From a candidate division TA06 bacterium DG_78 (lineage in GTDB: Bacteria > Hydrothermota > Tepidihabitantia > SM23-42), in contig LJNI01000009.1 in the NCBI GenBank assembly GCA_001303225.1, positions 1 through 23,674 on the forward strand: a stretch of DNA of 23,674 bases. Reading direction: 5' to 3'. This document shows positions 16,122-22,907 of this stretch, in pieces (the stretch's first letter is position 1; every line of letters starts with the position of its first letter). A program made the translations under genes and the position numbers. The notes below the pieces were generated by a model. That model did not search any database. It had not been told where the DNA came from and saw nothing but the letters and a program-made list of their open reading frames with translations.

Positions 16122-17338
16122 AATTCAACAACGAGTTTCCGAGGATAATTTGTTAAATTAATTATCTTGCCGGTTCTACTAACATACACGATATCTTCCA
16201 ACCTAATCCCAAAGCCATGGTGTGGATAGTAGACGCCAGGTTCAACAGTGAAGACCATGCCAGGTACGATTTTATCGGTGTTTGTTTTTGAGAGTCCAAA
16301 TGTTGGACTTTCATGAACATTGAGTCCAATGCCATGTCCGAGATTATGGCAATAACCAACCTGGGTTTTGGGGTCAGTGAGAAATGTCGTGTGACCCATC
16401 TTTTCAAAAAACTTACAGAGCTTACGTTCAATTGATACGGTTCTTGTTCCCACACGCAATATATCGAAGGCATAATCTTGTGCCTCGCACACGATACGGA
16501 AGTGCTTGATGACATTTTTAGGAGCATAACCGAAGCAGATTGTTCTCGTGAAATCAAAAAAGTAACCACCACCACGCTCCTGAGGAAAGATGTCGAAGAC
16601 GATTGTTTTGCCGAGTTTAACTACCTCCCGGTCTTTTCCTGAGTTATGTGGTACACCGGCATCTCGACCTTGGGCAACAATCATTCCTTCAGTGTCGAAT
16701 AAATTTTGCGCATATAGTTCTTTTCGTAAGAGATTCTTCAAATCACCGATTAAGAGTTTTTTACCATTTTTTTTCACAATCACATCATTCTTTACCTTCA
16801 TACTACGAACACCAGTAATTGCAGCATTGAACGCCTTTCTAACACCACTACCGGCTTTCTTTATACGATCGACTTCTTTCTCATCTTTCGTTTCCCTGGC
16901 AAGTGTAATGAGGCTTTTGTGTTGCTCATGGACAATCTTTATATTTCGATCAAGTTTTACGAGTTGTCGAAGATAAGCGTAACCAGAACCGGGTGAGCTG
17001 TTACCGTAAAACACCACTCTTCCTTTTACGTTATGGTCAGCAAAAATGTGCTTTGTTACCACCGCATGGGCTTTTACTGAATCTTTATATCTGTCATAGA
17101 TTTTCTTCGCATCATACGTGTTAATATTAATACATTTCAATCCTGTTTTCTTCGCTTCTTCTCGTTCAATAGGGTAATGGATAACGTACGCTGGCTTACC
17201 GCGTTTTTTAAGATAATGTCCAGTAATAGTAACACCGTTAAAGAGATAATACACTGTCGTATCACGGCTCGATGCTCCTTCTGCGTAGATCGCATCGATT
17301 TTCATTTTTTTCATTAATGTATCAATATTCCTTTTCAT
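16118..17338 (-). CDS. M24-family metallopeptidase, Xaa-Pro aminopeptidase-like
   Basis: 406 residues. An N-terminal creatinase-like domain (about 1-140) is followed by the pita-bread M24 domain. Metal ligands are visible: Asp249 (VFDIFPQ), Asp262 (FDFTRT), His335 (NLGHGIGLNVHE), Glu366 (VEPGVYY) and Glu381 (RLEDIVYV); His231 (PHNSG) matches the substrate-binding His. Enzymes of this family remove N-terminal residues preceding proline, or dipeptides (prolidase); which reaction applies is not readable. A cytoplasmic location is likely, as there is no signal peptide. The ATG at 17338 has GAGGAG just upstream. A 37-base gap follows the amidotransferase gene, and the 3' end overlaps the recombinase start by four bases. 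A TATAAT lies in that gap, without a good -35. Confidence 0.9.
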   Translation of the reverse strand: MKRNIDTLMKKMKIDAIYAEGASSRDTTVYYLFNGVTITGHYLKKRGKPAYVIHYPIEREEAKKTGLKCININTYDAKKIYDRYKDSVKAHAVVTKHIFADHNVKGRVVFYGNSSPGSGYAYLRQLVKLDRNIKIVHEQHKSLITLARETKDEKEVDRIKKAGSGVRKAFNAAITGVRSMKVKNDVIVKKNGKKLLIGDLKNLLRKELYAQNLFDTEGMIVAQGRDAGVPHNSGKDREVVKLGKTIVFDIFPQERGGGYFFDFTRTICFGYAPKNVIKHFRIVCEAQDYAFDILRVGTRTVSIERKLCKFFEKMGHTTFLTDPKTQVGYCHNLGHGIGLNVHESPTFGLSKTNTDKIVPGMVFTVEPGVYYPHHGFGIRLEDIVYVSRTGKIINLTNYPRKLVVEL

Positions 17339-17375
17339 TGTACTCCTCTTTTCTGATAAAAATGGCTGAAACGCA

Positions 17376-17978
17376 TTATACGTATAAGGATGCTAATTTG
17401 AAAAAATTATCTAGAATTACACTACCAGCAGGATGTTTATCATCAAACCTCTCGGGATGAAACTGCACTCCGTAAACAGGTAGTTGAGCATGTTTCATGA
17501 CTTCAATCTGACAATTCGGTGAATCAGCGAGCAAGATAAAATCAGAGGGAAGATTTTCAATAATCTCTTTATGAGATTCTCGAACCAGAAATTTCTCACC
17601 CAACCCATCAAAAATTTTGTCATCACTGAGTCTACGAATCATGTAGTAGCCATCGAGCATTGTTCCCGTTGAAATAACATTTTCACCATATGCCATTGCG
17701 AGCAATTGGTGCCCATGGCAGATACCCAAAACAGGTTTTTTGATTTCTCTCACTAAGTGTGCTTCGATGGCGTAGCTTTCGAATACTTCAGAATCAGATA
17801 GTATGTGTTGTGAACCAGAGAGTATAAAGATATCGTACATTTTGACATCTTCAGCAGAATGAATAGTAGTGTACGATTTCACTTCAACAGTATGGACAGT
17901 GACATCCCGTATGATATTGTACAAAGCCTCTATCTGTGGTGAATTTGGTGAATAATTATCAATGATTAATGTTCTCAT
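17376..17978 (-). CDS. Class I glutamine amidotransferase domain protein
   Basis: 200 residues consisting of a single triad-type GATase. The nucleophile elbow GICHGHQLLA places Cys87; His174 and Glu176 (VQFHPERF) complete the triad. Such domains release ammonia from glutamine for a partner synthetase. Length and organisation resemble the free-standing GuaA amidotransferase subunit of archaea, but the usual SGGP near residue 54 reads SGSQH and no ATP-pyrophosphatase partner is nearby, so a GMP synthase role is unproven. A gamma-glutamyl hydrolase-like enzyme is possible. The ATG at 17978 lies inside the end of ispG (20-base overlap). Confidence 0.8.
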   Translation of the reverse strand: MRTLIIDNYSPNSPQIEALYNIIRDVTVHTVEVKSYTTIHSAEDVKMYDIFILSGSQHILSDSEVFESYAIEAHLVREIKKPVLGICHGHQLLAMAYGENVISTGTMLDGYYMIRRLSDDKIFDGLGEKFLVRESHKEIIENLPSDFILLADSPNCQIEVMKHAQLPVYGVQFHPERFDDKHPAGSVILDNFFKLASLYV

Positions 17979-19014
17979 CTATTACCTCGAAGAGTTCATT
18001 AATAAGTTTAGATTCTTTGACCCGTTTAATTTCTTTCCCTCTTGCAAATATTGCTCCCAGGTTTTTACCACAGGCAATACCAAAATCTGCCTCACGTGCC
18101 TCACCAGGTCCATTGACTACACATCCCATGACAGCGACCTTTATAAACGAATCATAGCGTTTGAGACGATGTTCGACTGTACGAGCAATCTTTTCGAGTT
18201 TGACTTCACATCGACCACAGATTGGACAACTGATGAGCACTGGACCGTGTCGACGTAAACCCAGTGAATTGAGTATTTCATATGCGGCAATTACTTCCAT
18301 AACTGGGTCTGCAGTCAGGGACACACGGATCGTATCTCCGATACCTTTGTTGAGCATAATTCCCAAGCCGACTCCGCTCCTGATGCCACCACGAAATGGA
18401 AGCCCTGCTTCGGTAATTCCAATATGAAGCGGAAAGGTAAATTTTTTATGGATCACCTCATACGCTGCAACGGTGTCATTTACATCAGCACCCTTCGCAG
18501 AGATGACAATGTTGTCGAATCTGTTTTTCTCAAAAATCTCCAGGGTGTTTTCTACAGTACGAACAATTGCTGCTGTTGTTGGATGCTTATATTTTTTTAA
18601 TACGGAACTAGGGAGAGAACCAGCATTAACACCGATTCGTATTGGTACATTATTATCCTTTGCTTTTTTTATAATCTCAACAAGTTTCCACTTTTCTCTG
18701 ATGTTGCCTGGATTAATGCGAATTTTATCAACACCAGCATCGATCGAATTGAGGGCAAGACGATAATCGAAGTGGATGTCTGCAATAATTGGGAGCGTGA
18801 CAGATTGCTTAATTACCTTGAGTGTAGCAGCATCTGTTTTATTAGCCACTGCTAAGCGCACCATTTCGCAACCAGCCCTCTGCAGACGTCTGATTTGACT
18901 GATTACTTTTTTAATATCATGCGTTTTCATCTTTGTCATCGACTGCACTACAATGGGATGTGTTCCACCGATTTTCACTTTGCCGATTGTGACGACCTTC
19001 TTCTTTTTTCTCAT
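17959..19014 (-). CDS. ispG: 4-hydroxy-3-methylbut-2-en-1-yl diphosphate synthase (short form)
   Basis: Iron-sulfur enzyme of the MEP pathway, converting MEcPP to HMBPP for isoprenoid synthesis. From ATG 19014 it is 351 residues, the compact bacterial form without the plant-type insert. Family blocks: GKVKIGGTHPIVVQSMTKMKT, ADIHFDYRLAL, RINPGNI, HIGITEAG, SCPICGRCE and VAVMGCVVNGPGEA. Cluster ligands are Cys263, Cys266, Cys298 and Glu305; Cys269 is an additional cysteine where threonine is usual. GTG 19020 is an alternative start, but ATG 19014 makes an ATGA overlap with the murA stop and has better spacing to GAGAGG. The 3' end overlaps the amidotransferase gene. Confidence 0.95.
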   Translation of the reverse strand: MRKKKKVVTIGKVKIGGTHPIVVQSMTKMKTHDIKKVISQIRRLQRAGCEMVRLAVANKTDAATLKVIKQSVTLPIIADIHFDYRLALNSIDAGVDKIRINPGNIREKWKLVEIIKKAKDNNVPIRIGVNAGSLPSSVLKKYKHPTTAAIVRTVENTLEIFEKNRFDNIVISAKGADVNDTVAAYEVIHKKFTFPLHIGITEAGLPFRGGIRSGVGLGIMLNKGIGDTIRVSLTADPVMEVIAAYEILNSLGLRRHGPVLISCPICGRCEVKLEKIARTVEHRLKRYDSFIKVAVMGCVVNGPGEAREADFGIACGKNLGAIFARGKEIKRVKESKLINELFEVIDENINH

Positions 19015-20273
19015 TCGCACTGCCTCTCTATGCGGGCGCCGAGTTTGCGCAATTTCATTTCGAATCTTTCATAACCGCGGTCTAAATGGTAGATACGGCT
19101 TACGGTCGTCTGACCTTTTGCAACGAGTCCAGCGAGCACTAAGGCAACAGAGGCGCGCAGGTCGGATGCCATCAGGTGAGCGGCAGAGAGCTTCCTGATG
19201 CCTTTAATAACTGCGGTATCACCCTCAATCGTAATATTCGCTCCCATCCTCATTAACTCTACTGCCTGCATGAATCGATTCTCAAAGATTGTCTCTTTTA
19301 TGGTGCTCGTTCCAGGAACGACAGAGAGGAGCGCCATAAACTGAGCCTGCATATCAGTGGGAAATCCTGGATACGGTGCGACAAAGATATTTGTGGCATG
19401 CATATTTCGAATGCCTTTTACAACAACTTTGTCATTTGATTTGTCAATTGATGACCCGATTTCTTCAAGTTTATCCAGGACTCCGGTTAGATGTTCGGGC
19501 TGGCAATGGGTAAGCTCTATCTTACTACGTGTGATTGCTGCGGCAACTGCAAAGGTACCTGCCTCAATGCGGTCTGGGATTATTCTATGGTGAACGCTAG
19601 CAGGTGTACATTTTCCCTTTACGACGATTGTATGAGTGCCATGACCAGATATAGTACAACCGATTTTATTTAAAAAATCTGCCACGTCTACAACCTCGGG
19701 CTCACATGCTGCTGGACTTATGATCGTATCACCTTTTGCGTGGGTTGCCGCGAGCATGACATTAATGGTTGCACCAACTGATGTACCTTTTGGTCCTTGT
19801 AAATTCACCTCTTGTCCTTTCAGAAAGTGAGTTTGTGCATGTACAAAACCATCTTTAATTTCTATGTTGGTCCCCAAGGTCTCGAGCCCTCGTATGTGCA
19901 TATCAATTGGTCGCGGTCCAATGGCACAGCCACCTGGCAGTGATACCTTCGCCCTACGTTCACGTGCCAGTAAGGAGCCGAGCACGTAGTACGACGCGCG
20001 CATTTTTCTCACAATATCGTACGGTGCATCAATCCTTTTAATCTTCGGCGTATGCATTTTCAGAGTATTGTGAGAAAATTCGACCTCAGAACCGAGGTGT
20101 TTGACAAGTTCTATCATGGTTCTCACGTCAACGAGGTCAGGGATATTTTCTAATACTACTTTTTTGTCGGTCAAGAGGGCTGCGGCGATGATCGGTAGTG
20201 CCGAGTTTTTTGCACCAGATATTTTCACCTTTCCGTGCAGTTTGGCGCCGCCTTCAATGATGAACCGGTCCAT
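19011..20273 (-). CDS. murA: UDP-N-acetylglucosamine 1-carboxyvinyltransferase
   Basis: First committed enzyme of peptidoglycan synthesis, adding enolpyruvate from PEP to UDP-GlcNAc in the cytoplasm. 420 residues, full length. Diagnostic sites: Lys22-Asn23 (ISGAKNSALP), Arg92 (KMRASYYVLG) and the catalytic Cys116 (LPGGCAIGPRPID). Cysteine there normally means fosfomycin sensitivity; resistant forms carry Asp. PYPGFPTDMQAQ, the FENRF segment and DLRAS are also present. It is first in a five-gene minus-strand unit (ispG, amidotransferase, M24 peptidase, recombinase). The ATG at 20273 has no Shine-Dalgarno, and a consensus promoter ends six bases before it, so the mRNA is predicted to start at the A of the start codon. 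Confidence 0.97.
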   Translation of the reverse strand: MDRFIIEGGAKLHGKVKISGAKNSALPIIAAALLTDKKVVLENIPDLVDVRTMIELVKHLGSEVEFSHNTLKMHTPKIKRIDAPYDIVRKMRASYYVLGSLLARERRAKVSLPGGCAIGPRPIDMHIRGLETLGTNIEIKDGFVHAQTHFLKGQEVNLQGPKGTSVGATINVMLAATHAKGDTIISPAACEPEVVDVADFLNKIGCTISGHGTHTIVVKGKCTPASVHHRIIPDRIEAGTFAVAAAITRSKIELTHCQPEHLTGVLDKLEEIGSSIDKSNDKVVVKGIRNMHATNIFVAPYPGFPTDMQAQFMALLSVVPGTSTIKETIFENRFMQAVELMRMGANITIEGDTAVIKGIRKLSAAHLMASDLRASVALVLAGLVAKGQTTVSRIYHLDRGYERFEMKLRKLGARIERQCE

Positions 20274-20279
20274 GCGAAA

Positions 20280-20307
20280 ATTATATGGAAATAAATAATC
20301 TTGTCAA
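20280..20307 (-). promoter_or_regulatory. Perfect-consensus promoter of the murA operon
   Basis: Minus strand: -35 TTGACA (20307-20302), 16 bp, -10 TATAAT (20285-20280), both exact consensus. Six bases (TTTCGC) then separate the -10 from ATG 20273, placing the expected +1 on the A of the start codon. Confidence 0.85.
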
Positions 20308-20401
20308 TGATGGCAAGGATACACTAATTGTAATATGCTCTTAGTATTGTATTTGTATTGAAATACAATTAAAGTATTTATAAGGATTATTGAAGATATT
20401 G

Positions 20402-20460
20402 GGGACGGTGGCAATTATAGTCACGAGAGGTGGTGATAGGTGTGGACATACCACCGTCCC
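20402..20460. repeat. REP-like stem GGGACGGTGG ... CCACCGTCCC
   Basis: A 10-bp perfect stem (20402-20411 with 20451-20460) closes a 39-base loop, which contains a second GGTGG able to compete for the CCACC arm. GGGGACGG-type palindromes are common partners of REP-associated IS200-like (Y1) transposases in many bacteria. That family link is from general knowledge; no transposase is in the window. Confidence 0.5.
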
Positions 20461-20662
20461 TTTCTGATACTGACTACTTTGTGACTAAGAACTTCTGCAT
20501 GACATTATCATGTGATCAATATTAAACAGTTCATGATGAACACATCATGAAGAAATTTCTATATGCTCCAATGCTTAGAAGGACACATAATATACTATCT
20601 ATCAAACAAACCGATTTCTTCTTGTCCTTCTATAATCAGATATTCTTGTATATATTGATAAA

Positions 20663-20971
20663 TTAAAAATGAAATCGGCTGAGTATTCCTCCTTGATAGT
20701 ATATTTTAACAAACATACCCTGTGCTTGTTTTAATTCTTGAGCTTCATTTCCAGGCATCATCAACGTTAAATACACAGGTGCGCCATCTATCTCCATTGT
20801 TACTTCATATTCATATCTTCCCTGATTATCAATCACGTTGCTCGTCTTTTTTACGTCGATTAATTTACCATACTGCTCTACGATTGGATAATCAGCGCGT
20901 GCAAGACCAATGATGCCAAGCATTATTACACACAATAGACTTAGCATCACTCCTTTTTTTGTTATATTCAT
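20663..20971 (-). CDS. Small exported protein of unknown function
   Basis: 102 residues starting MNITKKGVMLSLLCVIMLG. A signal peptide with probable cleavage after ALA-like ARA (residue 26) leaves a mature protein of about 76 residues beginning DYPIVEQYGKLIDV. The mature part looks like a single beta-rich domain (YEYEVTMEIDGAPVYLTLMM, then MFVKIYYQGG). AAGGAGG five bases before the ATG at 20971 supports the start. It follows the FG-GAP gene after 82 bases and may belong to the same transcript. No family recognised. Confidence 0.75.
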   Translation of the reverse strand: MNITKKGVMLSLLCVIMLGIIGLARADYPIVEQYGKLIDVKKTSNVIDNQGRYEYEVTMEIDGAPVYLTLMMPGNEAQELKQAQGMFVKIYYQGGILSRFHF

Positions 20972-21015
20972 TTATTCCTCCTTTTTATGCACATTTATCG
21001 TACATACACAGGAGC

Positions 21016-21035
21016 AGTTTGAATTACCTCAAACT
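21016..21035 (-). terminator. 7-bp hairpin after the FG-GAP gene
   Basis: AGTTTGA (21016-21022) pairs with TCAAACT (21029-21035), loop ATTACC, about 20 bases past the stop codon at 21054. There is no U-tract, so it may stabilise the 3' end or act as a partial terminator before the next gene. Confidence 0.4.
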
Positions 21036-21053
21036 ACCCTGCTATTTTATCCA

Positions 21054-22538
21054 TTATTGAATCAGTACAAATTTACCGACCTCATTCATTAATGGTGACT
21101 GGAACGAGTAGAAATAAATACCCGCAGGAAGGTTTTCATTGTTCGATATATGGTAGGTTCCAGGTGTGAATGTCTGGGATACGAGTGTTTCTACTTTTTT
21201 GCCAAGAGCATCATACATTGAGAGGTCAACATACGTTGCTTTATTGAGCGTAAGTGAGAAATTCACTTTGCCTCTGCTATTTATTGGGGCACTGGTTAAT
21301 ACTACGTTGTGTGTGTTATCTGATTCTTCTTCAGCTGATGATCGATGGATTGGTTTATACACTACTATTGGACTATTTTTCCACCAGGTGATACGTCCAA
21401 GAATATTAGATACAGCAAGCACATCTTCATAACAGTCATTGTCTATGTGAGTGGCATAGCCAGAACCAACTCCCCAATAGTCCAGAGCAATAACATATTC
21501 TGTAAAATGCTCATCGCCATCATTCTTCCACCAGGTGATGTTCTTTTCGTGACTACGACTTCCTCCATTATCTCTTCCATCTTTATAACATGAAGCCGCA
21601 GTAACTAAGATATCCTTATTCTGATTATCATCCAAATCGGTTACATAGATAGACGTAGCTGCTAACTGCATTTGATAGCAAATCGTGTGAAGGTCAAAAA
21701 TCAATCCATCTTGTGATATTATATCACTCCTCCTCTCCATCCATACAAGTTTTTGCCCATAACCTAACACAATATCCGCATCGCCATCACTATCAAGGTC
21801 AGTCACATAATTCGGATACGGATCAACTCCTTCAACCGTAGAGAGAAAATGCTCGATGAAATTAGGTGGGCAAGCACCATCATTTTCAAACCAGGAAACT
21901 ACACGAATTGTCCAACTTGTAGCCACAATATCAATGTCGCCATCACCGTTAAGATCCCCAACAGAAAAATGAAGCATGCCTCCGGATTGTTGAATAGCGT
22001 GTTCAGTGAAATTACCAGAGCCATTGTTCTCCCACCAAATTGGGCTCTGATCATTCGCACCAGTTGCTATTACATCGATATCATTGTCATTGTCTAGATC
22101 AATGGCTTCTACATAAATGCCACCACTGAAACCATCAGCAATAAGGTATTGGTTAAAATTTGGGGGGCTTCCACCATCATTTTGCCACCAGGCAATCGTG
22201 CCTGCACTGAATGCAATTCCTAAAACATCTATATCTCCGTCACCATCTAAATCTGCAGCACGGACACATTGTGCTCCATAAAATGTATTGGAGATACTCT
22301 GTTTAGTAGAAAAATGTCCATTTCCATCATTCTCCCACCAGGCGATTTCGTCGAGCCCATAAGAAGCACCCAAGACGTCATTATCACCATCATTGTCTAG
22401 ATCTGCTGCATATACTGATCTCGCCAGTTCGAAGTTTACATCAATATCACGAGGTGACCAGCGCATGGGTAGACTTTGCGCAAGTAAAAGAACTGGCACC
22501 ACAGGAATACATATTGCCAATTTATTAACAGGAATCAT
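21054..22538 (-). CDS. Exported FG-GAP/VCBS seven-repeat propeller protein with type A C-terminal domain
   Basis: 494 residues. A signal peptide (MIPVNKLAICIPVVPVLLLAQ) precedes seven FG-GAP-type repeats. Most have the calcium-binding DLDxDGDxDVL motif followed by the signature IxWWENDG (for example DLDNDGDNDVLGASYG, EIAWWENDG), which predicts a seven-bladed propeller. The sixth and seventh copies have imperfect calcium loops (DLDDNQNKDIL, HIDNDCYEDVL). The final 85 residues (VNFSLTLNKATYVDLSMYD, ALGKKVETLV, LPAGIYFYSF, GKFVLIQ) form a FlgD-like sorting tail. AGGAGGT five bases upstream supports ATG 22538. It is likely secreted or surface-bound, perhaps adhesive; the ligand is unknown. It follows a related FG-GAP gene on the same strand. 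Confidence 0.9.
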   Translation of the reverse strand: MIPVNKLAICIPVVPVLLLAQSLPMRWSPRDIDVNFELARSVYAADLDNDGDNDVLGASYGLDEIAWWENDGNGHFSTKQSISNTFYGAQCVRAADLDGDGDIDVLGIAFSAGTIAWWQNDGGSPPNFNQYLIADGFSGGIYVEAIDLDNDNDIDVIATGANDQSPIWWENNGSGNFTEHAIQQSGGMLHFSVGDLNGDGDIDIVATSWTIRVVSWFENDGACPPNFIEHFLSTVEGVDPYPNYVTDLDSDGDADIVLGYGQKLVWMERRSDIISQDGLIFDLHTICYQMQLAATSIYVTDLDDNQNKDILVTAASCYKDGRDNGGSRSHEKNITWWKNDGDEHFTEYVIALDYWGVGSGYATHIDNDCYEDVLAVSNILGRITWWKNSPIVVYKPIHRSSAEEESDNTHNVVLTSAPINSRGKVNFSLTLNKATYVDLSMYDALGKKVETLVSQTFTPGTYHISNNENLPAGIYFYSFQSPLMNEVGKFVLIQ

Positions 22539-22599
22539 GATAGACCTCCTTTTTCTTTACCTTTACCATTCTCTTTTTAAGATTCCTCTAACTTGGGAG

Positions 22600-22635
22600 A
22601 TGGGTGTTAAGAAGCAATATTTCCTTAACACCCAT
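22600..22635 (-). terminator. 12-bp perfect hairpin after the small secreted-protein gene
   Basis: ATGGGTGTTAAG (22600-22611) pairs exactly with CTTAACACCCAT (22624-22635) around a 12-base loop. It lies 14 bases past the stop at 22649 and ahead of the next gene's start. A U-tract is absent on both sides. It could separate expression of the two FG-GAP genes. Confidence 0.5.
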
Positions 22636-22648
22636 AACTCATTCTTTG

Positions 22649-22897
22649 TTATATGTATGGCTGGATAAATAAAACGTAGACCATTGGAAGTATTATACCT
22701 ATAAGGGTGGGCCAGTCTATTTCCAGAGTTGGCACTTCTTCTACTGGAGGAAGGATAATGATGATGATAATACTATCTGGGGGGATAGGGTCTGGGTTAG
22801 GGTCTACACCTGTAAATATGCCAGCCATTGCAGGGCTTATTAGACCTGATAACATCAGCAATACTAAACCTGCGATTATCGTGCGTTTTATCTTCAT
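22649..22897 (-). CDS. Small exported protein with poly-isoleucine stretch and VPTL-type hydrophobic tail
   Basis: 82 residues. The signal peptide MKIKRTIIAGLVLLMLSG is probably cleaved after AMA (residue 25). A proline/aspartate linker (GVDPNPDPIPPDS) is followed by six consecutive isoleucines (43-48), then PPVEEVPTLEIDW and a hydrophobic C-terminus (WPTLIGIILPMVYVLF). VPTL-x-x-x-W followed by a helix recalls the IPTL-CTERM / PEP-CTERM exosortase signals, but the basic cluster that normally ends them is missing. AAGGAGG five bases before the ATG at 22897 makes this a credible gene. It starts 10 bases after the preceding FG-GAP gene stops, so the two are likely co-transcribed. Function unknown. 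Confidence 0.7.
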   Translation of the reverse strand: MKIKRTIIAGLVLLMLSGLISPAMAGIFTGVDPNPDPIPPDSIIIIIILPPVEEVPTLEIDWPTLIGIILPMVYVLFIQPYI

Positions 22898-22907
22898 TTT
22901 AGCCTCC

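Larger units (their letters stand above)
20274..20662. other. Structured intergenic region upstream of murA
   Basis: 389 bp without a gene. It contains the murA promoter (20280-20307) and a long-armed hairpin (20402-20460). It also has a 9-bp perfect hairpin TTCATGATG (20530-20538) / CATCATGAA (20543-20551) with a 4-base loop, and a 10-bp inverted repeat TAGAAGGACA (20576-20585) / TGTCCTTCTA (20623-20632). These may be 3'-end structures for the minus-strand gene ending at 20663, or remnants of small repeats. Confidence 0.5.

Noticed and set aside
17380..17410. Possible internal promoter before the M24 peptidase gene (TATAAT on the minus strand)
   Set aside because: The -35 at proper spacing (TTTCAA) matches only three of six bases; not strong enough to annotate.
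20401..20461. tRNA or other classical RNA gene
   Set aside because: The long-armed stem has no cloverleaf, CCA end or anticodon arm; better read as a REP-like repeat.
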